64,000 nucleotides of DNA from Fasciola hepatica. Taxonomy: Eukaryota; Platyhelminthes; Trematoda; Plagiorchiida; Fasciolidae. The position numbers were made by a program, and so were the translations under genes. Shown here piece by piece: positions 12,901 through 25,400 of this stretch (the stretch's first letter is position 1; each line of letters starts with the position of its first letter). Under the pieces are notes generated by a model that made no database searches, was not told the origin of the DNA, and saw nothing but the letters and a program-made list of their open reading frames with translations. The stretch covers positions 1,756,001-1,820,000 of the forward strand of contig CANUEZ040000167.1 in assembly GCA_948099385.1 (NCBI GenBank), read 5' to 3'.

Positions 12901-15900
12901 GTCAGAAACTGTTCAAACTTATTCGTGACACCGGTGGATGGCGCATCCAGGTCAGTGAAACGATTTGGGTTAGAAATGGAGAACCCATCCATGGCAAACA
13001 GCAAAGGCTTGACCGATGGGCCGAATACTTCAAGGAACAGTTTAGCTAACCGCACGCTAGTGTATTTACTCTCGTGTCAACAACTGCTACTCCTTGGTTG
13101 GCATCACTCGAGCCCCCATCGGAAATGGAAGTAGAGTCATGCATACGACTAATAAAGCGAAGGCAAGCGGCAGGTCCCGATGAACTTCCCCCCAATTTTT
13201 TTCAAACTGTGTGCAAATGTTTTGATAAAGTCACTTACCGCTTTGCTCTGTGACATTTGGAACGGGGAGCGTATTCCGTTAATATGGAATGAGTCGTTGA
13301 TTGTTCCCATCTTCAAGAAGGGAATACGCAATGACTGTAGTAACCATCGTGGGATTGGCTTAATTCTGATAGTCACCAAAATATTAGCTCCGACTTTGCT
13401 ACGCTGTCTTACACCGGCTCCCTAGAGGAACATCAGCGAAGAACAGGCCGGATTCCGCCCAGGTCGAAGATGCATCGACCAGATTTTTACTCTTCGCCGA
13501 CTAGTTGGAACGCGTCACACGCACCGCCGACCGACAATAATGCCTTTCTTGGACTTGTAAGGCGCCTTCGATTCAGCTGATCGAACAGCGCTTTTCAGTG
13601 CTCTTCATCGAAAAAGTATGCCCCAGAAGTTCGTGAACCTAATGAGATCATTGTATTCTCATACTTCTGGCCGTGTGAGAGTTTACGGTGAACTATCCGG
13701 TCGGTTCGTAACGACGAGTGGTGTTCGAAAAGGATGTCCCATGTCTCCATTCCTGTTTAACTTCGTCATGGACGAAATAATGGAGAGTGCGTTGCAAAAT
13801 CTTCAGGATGCAGACATCGAACTAGGAAATAGGGAGAAGCTGTGTGACCTAGATTACGCAGACGACGTTGTCTGCTTGTTCGAATGCACGGAACATGCTC
13901 AACGTGCATTAGATAGACTCGCAAGAGCTGTAGCGCCACTCGGCATGCGCTTTGCACCTTCAAAGTGCAAGGTGATGTTACAAGACTGGACGTCAAGAAT
14001 TCTGAGCTTGATGCTCGATGGCGAGGTGCTGGCAATAGTCGACCGCTTCACCTACCTCGGCAGCAGCGTGACGACGGCTGGGAGCACAGTAGTAGAGGTG
14101 AGCACGCGTACATCCAAGAATCGAGTGGCGTACGGTGGAATGAAGCACTTATTGCGGCGACCTGATATTTTACTGAGGTTGAAAGGTCGTGTATACTGTG
14201 CCGTTGTGCGTTCAGTTTTGTTGTATGATTGGGAGACTTGGGGTCTGCGTGCGGAAGATAATCGTGGTCTTGAGGTTTTCGACCATCGACGTTTGCGTAG
14301 CATCGCTAATATTTGGTGGGATAGCCGAGTGGGCAATGATGAGGTCAGAAAACGAGTATTGGGTACCAGTTCAGGAAATATTCTTTCAGAGCGGATCCAG
14401 CTTAGTAGACTTCGTTGGTTGGAGCATGTGTTACGTATGTCAAACACACGTCTACCGTATCGTGTCCTATTCTCTATTTTTCCTCGGGGTGGAAGAAGCC
14501 CCGTGGAGGTCAACGGATGACGTGACAGCGAGGAATGAGGAAATGTACAGCGAACTTGGGAAAAGTAGACGCCTTACGTTTTCGTGGTTGGGGTTCAAAA
14601 GATCTTGGAACCAGTTGGCTGGATACACTGAAAAATATGGCAGCGAACCGCGAACAGTGGCGATCGTGTTGTCACTTTCTGTTGAATCAGAATGACTGAT
14701 CGATGTGCGTTTGTACAGTTAGACTGTGCATTGCGTGTATTGCTTATTAGGGCGTTGTTTCCTTTCCCGACCCCTGTAAGTCCGCTCTCTCTCCATCTTG
14801 TATATTCATACTTTCTAATTGAACGTGCAACATGATGAGAAAGTCAGTGGTCAGTGTGGCTTGCCCTTCTGTTTAACGTTGTGCGATGAAGATGAGTGGC
14901 AAATGCTGTTTTGCCTGCTTAGGAAACTGTTGGACCTCATAATTATTGAACAAAACCTCAAGAAATTGCATGAATGCGTGCGTATGTGCGTGGGGTCGGT
15001 AACCTACCTCACTCCAAACTCGATGGGATAGAGCAATGGTAATAATCATCTTGGATACGCGTGCGAATGCACTAAGAAGGGATTCGAGGTGATAAAACAT
15101 GCCTGCTGCATCTAAACGCAAACCGGTAGCACAAGGGTGGCAGTTTGGCATGGCAAAATTTTACCTTCAATGCGAAGGCATAAGTTTGCATTTAAACGGA
15201 TACCTCTTGTTTTTCTCTCTGTGGTACGCATTCTCACGTTTATGGTTTAGTGGCGTTTGTCACCGGGTGGGAAAGCAACCCGAAGTTCTTTTTTTCTTAC
15301 TGGTCATGAAATGGTTGGTGCAGGTGACAAAACGGTCGTGTCGGGGTGCACTGATGCATGTTGGGATAAACTTACTCCAAAATCCACGATGTGTACAGTA
15401 ATTCTCTTGAAAATCCATGCTTACACCTGAGTTCAGTGGAAAGTTTGTATTCAGAGACGTGGAAGATCCATTGCACCATCAAGGATCACAGGCACCCGGG
15501 TCCCTCGGACTCAGACCGGTGAATCACATAGGGCCCAAATGAGTCAGGTTTGGTAACAAGCTTTTCGATAAAAGGTAGTAGGCTAAAAATGACTTTCCTG
15601 GAGCCACTGATTCTCCTACGATATTCACACTTCAATACATTTTGACAAAAAGTGCTTAAGAACAGTGTAGAGTTCATCAAAGCCCATGATACACAACACA
15701 TGATAACTTGGTATGACTTTTCATTTTATAGCACCACTTGCACATATTGCTGGACTACGCACCTAAAAATTGGCCGAAGCTTCCTCCGGACGCCTCCAAA
15801 GATCATTTGCGTCACCTTTACTACGGTCGCTTGGTGGCGACCAGCAAACGCTGTGAACTAATCAATTCATATCGCCTATCCAATCGCAACTATTTGGGCA

Positions 15901-18900
15901 ATACCAGCATGGATGTGCGCCTTTCTGGGATCATGGCCAATGTAGGCCTATGTCGTCCGGGCACACTTGTTTGGGACCCATTTTTGGGCACCGGTAGCAT
16001 CGTCCTGGTCGCGTCCATATGGGGTGCCTATGGAGCTGGATCGGATATAGACTATGCCTTGTTGCACGGTATGGGCATGTCACCAAAAGCTGGTCAGGTG
16101 AGTAATGCAAAGTGTGCACGACGAGATAATTACTTTGATAGGTTGGCCTTTGGATTTTGAAATGAAAAGTAATTGTCCATTGTTATTGCATCGGAAGCAA
16201 CTTAAGTCCATATGCATACGATCCTTGGCTTGGATGGAGACATCGCAGTAAGTGTTTGGCCACGCAGGATAACTTGGAATACCTTTTAAATACTAACTAC
16301 ACTCAAACTATAATACCGCTAATGATGATGTTAACAACATGTTCTGGGACTGACGATTACCTTAACTAGTCATCCGAGCCGTACAATATTTTCCGAAGTT
16401 CAAGTGCTTTGGGCCCTCGGTTAAGAGATTTGCGCAGCAGTTTACGAACCTTAAAAGTTTGTTAGACTATGGGGCAAGGCTCTTAAGCTGAAAAAATTGG
16501 AAATTCAGCAAGCATTGATACGGGGATAATTTTGCAGTTAGCAAAGATAGGAGGCAAGCTTGAAGCTCGAACGAACTTATCTGGAAATCTTGCACTTTAA
16601 TAAAGTAATAAGACAAAACAATTCAGTCTTCCGTAATAATTGCACTGCATTTTATTCTCCACTGGCTTATGTGCTGTCTTGAGCTTCGCAATCCGGTTGC
16701 ACCAAACCAGTGCGAACAACCGAGACAGAAAAAAGTTCTTCAAATTTGATCGACCACACTCGCAGCTACAATTAGTGGTTTTCGTTATACTACTGTCCGT
16801 CCTTGGGATTACCGTCCGCAGATAACTGGTTAGGATTCACTGAATATCGAGATCAGCACTCAAGGATCTGGTGCATTATCCACTTGATAGGGTTTATTCC
16901 ATATATCAAAGAATGGATCTTTTGATAGCATAGCAACCTGACGGATATGGTTTTCAATTAACTGGAGTTAGCCCATTGTTGTGTTTCATTCGTCCGACTT
17001 CATTTTTTGCTGCCGTTTTGCGGTCAAAGGCTGGTGGTGAAGTCTCATGATAAGTCCCTGCTTCGACTTGAACAACTGGGTAGGATTTGACTCTCTTTCA
17101 CGCCTTGAGTTTTTATAGGTCGTAATTATTATTACCAGGCATCAAAGCCAGTACTACAGCGCGAATTTTGTTCAGTAAGTGGGCTTGATATAGACGTAAA
17201 TATGATCTTCTTTAATGTGAACTCTGAAATATCAGAAAGTAATCCTCTTGCGAACGTTTCTCCAACGTGCGACGTTGTATGCTCTCCATCACGAAATGCT
17301 TTTGCCGGAGTGATGCGAAGGTTCTTAGCTTACTGCTGCCGGTCGACTTTGACGGTCAGCATCTTCGCTGTCGTTGTTATCGCTTTGTGTGAGTCACCTC
17401 CCAAGGTCATAGGTTCAGGATTGCCGTTTAGTCTCAGAGACACCGGGTCTCTGTGATTGTGTAGTCAACTACATGCTCCATGCTCATGGAGTGGGTAACT
17501 GCAGATCTACCGAAATTACCACAATGAATAATACCCACTCGTTTTCAAAATCAGTCTTAGTGAACCCCCTCTTCTCACGCTCCTTCACTAAACCAACAAA
17601 CCACCTCTATAGTACGTGACTGCATTGCAGTGCTCTCCGGTAAAACGAGAGAAATATTTTCGAAATCCTCACATCTGTCCATTCCGATTGATGCCATTGA
17701 ATTTCTCCACATAAAGGAACGAGTATAATCCATTTGGTCCTTAGTTCACACCTACCACTAATTCTGCAAAAAGAGGAAAGTTTCTTATTAGTTTTCATGT
17801 ACTCTGAGAACAGAACACTCAGTTACTATAGGTTCTTTTCCTTCGGAGTTCAGGGTAAACGACTGGATGATGAGTGTCTGCGCAACAGCTATGCACAGTA
17901 TGGTTTGGAGAAACGCTTCATGGACGTGGTTGTGGCTGACGTGACCACACTGCATCGTTTGCTTCGAAGTCCCGGAGTCGACTGTGTTGTTCCGATTCAC
18001 GAGACAAGTTGTCGTGATCCGGTGGGACTTTTTGACGCCATTCTCACTGATCCTCCCTATGGATTTCGCGAACGAAGCTGCCGAGTGGCTGAGAAAGCAA
18101 TCGAACGCGAACCCAGTCTGGTTACCCCTGACCGCCTTGTCGAAATTACTGGGCAGTCCACGCCAAAGTGAGTTTGATTCCTCGCTCTCACACTCAATAA
18201 CATAATTTTCCGTCACCCATCAAATACTTGAACTACGCCACACATAGATCAACGGTGATCATATTCTTGAACATCCCAGAATCGTTTGACTACGCTGATT
18301 GGAGGGCTTTTTAGGATTGTCCTGTGAAACATGTAGTGCGTGATAGGCATATCGTTCAAGTGTAGGTGCTTCGTGTCTTCGTGGTTGGGGTTCAAAAGAT
18401 ATTGGAACCAGTTGGCTGGATACACTGAAGGACATGGCAGCGAACCGCGAACAGTGGCGATCGTGTTGTCACTTTCTATCGAATCAGAATGACTGGTCGA
18501 TATGCATTTGTACAGTTAGACTGTGTATTCCGTGTGTTGCTTATTAGGGCGTTGTTTCCCTTCCCGACCCCTGTAGGTCCACTCTCTCTCCATCTTGTAT
18601 ATTCATACTTTCTAATTTAACGTGGAACATGGTGAGAAAGTCAGTGGTCAGTGTGGCTTGCCCTTCTGTTGAACGCTGTATGATTTTGATGATGATGATG
18701 ATGATATCATTCAAGTACTATACCACCAGGCGTCAGGCCCAGTGAAGGCATACAACTCATCGTCGCTCTGCTTCTTGTTTGGAGATGAGGTGCACCAACT
18801 GTGTTCGCTCTTCCTCTCCCTGTTCAACCTTACGACTGAAGACATCCTCTGATGAACAAAAGAAAATCACGTGGAAGACGCTGAGCTCCTTCTCGGCGAC

Positions 18901-19429
18901 AAACGTTTTAACCTAGGTTTTCTACAGCCTCTACTGAAGAAGCCCTGCTCTGTGCCTTCTCGTGGCGGAGGTGTTCCCACTAAAGTGGGAGTAGGAAAGC
19001 GAATGCCCGACGCTCTTCACTGGGTTGATTGATTGATAGTCAGTCTAGGGGAGTTGGCTAAACCCTGATTCCAAATCAACCATGGATGGCGTATGAGGCG
19101 TACAACGGTTTGCTCACCGGCATCTGTGGCGGAGGGATGCACTGGGCATCCAGGATGTTTGGCCTCATATGAAGGGTGTATGAACTGAGCATTCAGTCAC
19201 CGGCCCCCAGAGGGCTGCGATATCCCCGTATGGTCCTACTGCCTTGTAGGTTAGGCGTTCTGGTCAAAGGCTCGGGTGGGGCCCCCTATGTCAACCCTCT
19301 ACTTTGGTCTGGACATCCGGGAAGTGTCCAGCCCACATGCTTACATGGAATCCCTACATATATGATAACTTATGTTTTTGCATAGCACCACGCCTCTGTA
19401 CATTGTGCCGTGTTATCGGTGAATAATAC

Positions 19430-19492
<63 letters not shown>

Positions 19493-22400
19493 AAAGCATG
19501 TTTGTTACCTTCTGCAATACCACACGATTTTATATCTGAGTCATGTGGGTCCTACGGCAGATTTGTGCAAACGTGTCAGAAATCCAACAGCTAGAGGAAT
19601 TCCTTTCGTGTTCTCACGTCAATCGCACACCCCCTCCGAAATAAAGGTATCCATGTACCTTCCACCTACAAAGGATGGACAACAATGAGTCGGCTTTTCC
19701 TACGATAAATAAGAAGTTCTCTAAAAACCTGCTAAGCTACTCTCTAACTCGACACCCGTTTTTCTGACGAATCCACTCATTTCTCTCCGCCCTTTCGGTG
19801 TGGAAATAGTAGGACCGACTGATGGCTAAGAACTGCAATAGTCATACACCCAACGCGATGACTCAGCTTAATCGACAATGGTCAAACGGACATCATGACG
19901 AGCTTTAGGTCTTTCTGTCTCTGGGTTCGAATCCAGCTCCCGCTGGTCCGTTCTCTCAACTGGGAGACTCAAACTGACCTGTGCTTACCTCCCGAATTAA
20001 TATACCATTGTTATAAAATAAAAAGATCGATTCACATAGGCCTACCTCAGCCTTCACTCGCCGCCTGATCGAAAGCGGTCGGAAGATAGACCTGGCGAAC
20101 GCGTTCTCTGTCTTGTTATGCCATCGCAGCCGACACCGATTGAGGATACAAGAAGCATTAACGACCGTTAGCATTGAATCGACCTGTGCTTAAAAGCGTA
20201 TAACCTTCATCCTCGGTCTACCAGCTAGCCACACAATCCTAGATAAAAATGCACCTGCGCGTTCAACTTCAATTCTCATGTGATTCACTATACTTTTCAT
20301 ACTTCTTCCGTTTTTTGTTTGGAAACGGTCAATTGGTTTAGCACTCTAGGGTTTATTCTTCATTTATTCGAGTTCTTTCAGTGCTATCGTTTTATTTTAT
20401 GGGAAATAAAGTTTTCCGGTGCAACAAGCGGATGTTCTTTTTATCTGTGCAAAATGCACAAAACTGCTTGAGACTTTGTTCTGACCAATTTCTCATTGTC
20501 AACCCTTCCGCAACATGTCCGTTCTCGTATGTGCTCAGTCCTGTTGGTCAAGGCGAAGACATTTCGGAAAACCAGTCCACTTTGATTCCAGTACCGCACG
20601 ATCTCCCTCATTTTCCGCACAAGGTTAGTCGTTCATGCTGTGTCTCTGCTCCATGCCTTTAAATAATCTCATTAATTACCCAAATTTTCGCTTTCCCCGC
20701 ACTCGTACCAATGCTTCCGCATCCCGATTCACTTCAGCTCGAAATTTTGTGTGACCAAAAAGCCCATAAACAATATTCACATTGCTCAGAATGTTATTAC
20801 GCACTTGTGATGCCAAAAGATGGTTGACCACTGGCAAAAGTAATATGCACAATTTTTACGAGAACGACACAGTTGATAATCCCAAGACGGATATCTGAAT
20901 TCGTAGCCGCACAGTGATCAAACTTTGGTCGTTGGTGCACAGTATGCCAAGTGACTCGCGCTTAACCTGAAATTACCAGGCAGCATCATTTGACGACACT
21001 TACCTTGATAAATACCTGCTGAAATTAAGGTGCTGATTCACAATTTTGATCGTATTTGTTAAAGGCGTAGTTCACAGCTACGAAGCGGAAATGTCGGGCC
21101 TGAGATATCTACGTAAAATACATAAATGAGCATGATGCGAACATCATAACATTGAAAAAGACGATAAATTCAGCAAAAATCATCGCCCTTGGAGATGCGC
21201 TTTCTTGTCTCCCAGTGCATAGTAGTAAGATTAATGACTGGAAATTCCCCGACGGTTTTGGTCGAGTGGGTACATCAAACCTTTGAGCAACCTGCAGGAT
21301 CGCTGGCTTCCATGGAGCAGAGGGACTATTTGAATCGTCTAGCGAGAGCCAGTGAATTCTGGGATTTGATGACAATCTCACCTTCATGGCGGATATCTTT
21401 CACCGTCGTCCGCTCCACTGAAGCCGAAATTGTGCACTCGATGGGCCCAGTCACTCTTTGCTTGGCAGTTAGTCGAGACATTACCGCCGCTTCGAGAAGC
21501 GGCTTTTTAAAGTCACCGTGAATGGTTGTGTGTCAGATGAGAACCGAAGACGGGGATCGCCCCATAAAGACCACAAACCCGCAAAGAGTAACGATGCCCC
21601 TACCCAGTTCATTCTTTGTTTCAAGCCCGTTTTTTCCCCCCGCCCACAACTAATCTGTCGCATATCGAAGGAAATGCTGTTGTTTGTGGGTGTTAGCTCA
21701 CTTGGTAACAAGCAAACCCATACGGTGATGACTAGTCCTGATTTAAGGTTTATTTAACGGATTTCTTCGTTTTTTTTCTTTGTACACGTGGTTAAGAGTA
21801 TGTCGAAATGTTAGATATCATGAGAAAGGGACGTTAACCCTCAACGCCACACCCTATCTTATAAGCATGGCTCTCAAACAGTGACACGGGACTCTTGAAT
21901 AAACGGCACTGCGATGGAACACCGATCGACTTCTGGGTGTATGTGTAAACTAATACCTAATGCGATTTAGTTGGGTTTCTTGGTGCACCACTGAGCCTAT
22001 TGGAAATTATTACACCGCAATTTGTTCGTTCGTTCCTATCCGTCTCTCTCGGTCAGTGTTGAGAAGTTCGTTCAGATGTGAATAAGACACCTTTGCTTCT
22101 AATCTCTGCATTAACAGGAAGCCTATCCATTGTCCGAGACATATCGGGATTTGATCAATTTGGCAGATCGGTTTCTTCGTCCTGGCGGTCGTCTGGTCTT
22201 TTGGATCCCAGTTAAACGAGAGATGAACTTCGGACTGAACCGATTACCCACACATCCTCGATTGAGACTACTCTGTGCGTGTGAACAGGTGAGTTTCCCC
22301 ATTCCATGTTAGGGTCGGTTGCAGCCAAATACATCTTGTTTAATTGACTATGTAATTCAGTTTTCCTAAATGCCCAATGCTATTGAAGCCAGCACTATGT

Positions 22401-25400
22401 GATGTACACTGCACTGCACATTATATTCTGCCCAGGATGACCTAGTGTGTTATTGAGGTCCTTCAGCATGTTGCATATATGCACAGAACAACAAGTTCAA
22501 AATCCTCCGGATGTATCTTTTTCCAGTTGTGTACGCTACCCTCTAGTTGAACCAGTGCCATTTATGGTAAGTTTTGCAACGGATAACCCGTGATTTCTTT
22601 GGATCTCCGTAATACGAATGCGCTTGTCAGTTCTGGGCAGACAAATGGGCGAGCGTTTTTGCAAGCATCCCTGTCGTTTCGCAGCCTGCACTTCTGAGTT
22701 CTTAAAACTTAAAAGCTATAACAGTGAGAATTAGTTGGTTTGAGACAGTATAGTTTCGATCCAAGAACCGGGTCAAATAAACTGGCACAAACGTCTCATT
22801 CTCAGTTCTACGGTAATATTTCTCGAACTTGCCCAGCGTTCTGTTGCTCAACGAAGACGCATGTTCCTCACCCTATAGATTATTTTTATTACTAGATAAC
22901 TTGGAGATTTTCCTTTGCAATATCTGTGTATTTGAGTTGGCGACTCATAAGGCTGCCAACTCTCGTGACTGGGAACGATAGCTCACACGTGATGTGGTTT
23001 TATTCGGTATGGGTATGTCGGAAACATTTTGTTACTGCACCCTATGCTGATCTTCGACATCAGTTGCTCTGTTGGATGCTCGCAAATCCGTCCCCCTGGA
23101 TGCCATATTCAATGAATTGCGTAAATCCCTGGGACGGAAACTGACTAGGACCCTGAGAAATGACTTTAAGGAACATTTCAGTTGGTCCACTTCAACGGCG
23201 GGCCTTCCAAATATACCTGCCAGAGAAACGATGCAAGTAGACATCAATCCTCTATCAGAAATGGAGGTTATGCGGGAAGTAGACTACTTGAAAAGATACA
23301 AAGTCGCTGAACCGGATAGGTTGTCTTCATCTTTTTTCGAGGATAGAGGCGAACTTTTGGTTTCGAAGTTAACAAAACTCCTCCGGGTTATTTGGGATAG
23401 CGAGCAGATTCCCAGGGGATGGTGTGAATCAGTGATCGTGTCGAAAGATGACAGGTCCTCTTGTAAAAATCACAGGAATTTGCTTGGTAAGTATCGCGTC
23501 CAAACTGCTCACCGGTCTTATTCTCCACCGATTACCCAGCGCGCGCGAACTGTGTAAGCCTGAGAATCAAGCCAGTATTAGGCCTGGTCGTGGTCGTATT
23601 GACCACATCTTTATTTTTCAACAAATCTTAGAGCACAGACACATCTTCCGTAGGCCCACAATCTGTCTTTCTTGATCTGAAAGCGGCGTCCGACTCAGTG
23701 GACCAAACAGTTTTCTCTGGTGCTGCCTCTCATTGAGGGGTGTGCGAAAGAAGTTTATTTCTCTTTTTCAGTGCTTGAATGGGAGCAGCCGAAGCCGAGT
23801 TCGTGCTTAGGGCGATCTTTCCCCGAGTTCATCATGGAAAGTAATGTTCGTCAGGGTTGCCCTCTTCCGCCCTTCCTCTTCAATTTTGTAGTTGAACTGA
23901 TTCTTGAGATAGCCCCATCCTCGTGTGGGAATAGCGGCGTCAATCTTTGCTCAGGCAGAAAACTGTCTGATTTGGAATATGCGGACGATATTGTTCTTCT
24001 GAGTGAAGATCCAGGTAAGTTGTAAGCTCTTTTAGATAGCCTCAACAACATTTTAGTAGTGTTTGGGATGCGTTTTGTCCCTTCAAAGTGTAAAATTATG
24101 TTGCAGAACTGGGTTGGCTCAATACCAAACCTTGTGTTGGCAGGGAAAACTCTAGCTGAAGTGGATAAATTTTGTTACCTAGGCATTTACATCTCACCAG
24201 GTGGACAGATAACAGATGAAGTGTCATCGCATATACAGAAGGCCCGTTTGGCTTTTGCCAACCTCAGTCATCTGTGGCTTCGGCGTGACATCCGATTGTC
24301 TGTTAAGGGTAGAGTGTACAATGCGGTGGCTAGGTTCGTTCTTTTATACGGATCAGAAACATGGCTGGTAAGGATAGAAGAAGACTGTCGGTGTTTGAGC
24401 ATCGAAGTCTCTGTAGCATTGCCCGAGTATGGTGGTAACACCGTATAACGAATGCTGAGATTGGGCAAAAGGTGTTGGGAATCAGAAGTCAGTCTCTGAA
24501 TCAAGTACTGAGTCTTAACAGGTTAAGGTGGTTGGGACATGTGTTACGCATGCCCACGGATAGACTTCCTCAGCGTGCACTTTTCTCTGAGACAGGCGCT
24601 GATTGGAGGGTAGGTCAAGGTGGTCAGTCCACGACATGGCAAAAAGGTATGAAAACCTTGACCAGTGGACTTGGCCACGTAGGATATGTTAGACTTCTAG
24701 GCTGAGGTCCACGCGACCCACCTACCAAATGGTTGGAAACAATAAGTGATATGGAAAGACAACGGCCAGTTTTATCCGAATTACCCAATAAGTAAATCCT
24801 TTTGCCCTTTTCAATCAGTTGTTGATCTAATCGAATTACGAATAAAATGATTGCCGCTGTCTTTCGATATCAGGAGCAGTGTGCAGTGATTCCCTTAGCT
24901 TTCCACTAAGACGGTAGCTACATCTTTGGAGATGTTCAGGATTTTTGGCCGCCAAATCTGTTTGGCATTGAAAGCCAAATAGCATATTTTTCCCCCGTTA
25001 TAACTTTGAGGGTCCTGTTGTTGGTTCACATTTTCCTAGCTGTACGTCAGCCTTCACTGTATTTACGATCTTTAGTGGCTCTCCAATCACACCGCCCAGT
25101 CCCTCTCGAAGGGACCAAAATTTAACGTTCGCAGATCGCAAATCATTCAGAAGTTAATCACTTATGAGGCTTTGTGTGGCCTCTGTCTATCATCAGATAT
25201 CATCAACTACCATCCCCTTCAGAACGTGGTTGAGACCGTCAGCCTTATGACCGAAAATTCCCATGGCTATGCATTTCGTTCTTTGTATGAACCTCCACAC
25301 GGTCCATCGTGTGATTTTGCCGTCGCGGAGATTCTGAACGCAGGAAATGGCTCATTCTTTCCTGTTTCATTTAGTTTCGTTTATTATGAAATGGTAGTAC

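Larger units (their letters stand above)
11540..14897 (+). mobile_element. RTE-A LINE copy 1, in TRMT11 intron 2
   Basis: Endonuclease plus reverse transcriptase LINE of RTE type, sense to TRMT11. The 5' end is shorter than in the copies at 31863-35563 and 57339-61025. The 3' end has the family block GTACAGTTAGACTGTG, CTTGCCCTTCTGTTTAACG and a short GATGAAGATGAG terminal repeat. Several stops and frameshifts disable it. Confidence 0.88.

Noticed and set aside
15099..15401. 100-codon plus frame just before TRMT11 exon 3
   Set aside because: Inside intron 2, with no fit to TRMT11 family sequence between the PQ and H residues and no matching splice sites.
18851..18875. CTGATGA near GAAA at 18850, considered as a hammerhead core
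   Set aside because: No stem II between the motifs and no pairing flanks.
19875..19950. Possible functional tRNA gene
   Set aside because: Good B box, but acceptor and anticodon stems could not be paired; a related head occurs elsewhere, so SINE is more likely.
21189..21521. 110-codon plus frame in TRMT11 intron 5
   Set aside because: No recognisable motif; the frame would not join neighbouring exons, which already connect in phase.
22926..23144. Candidate TRMT11 exon after exon 6
   Set aside because: Most of it is the start of RTE-B. The C-terminal family block SRYMVAMEKLK is found instead at 26736-26858 with the correct phase.
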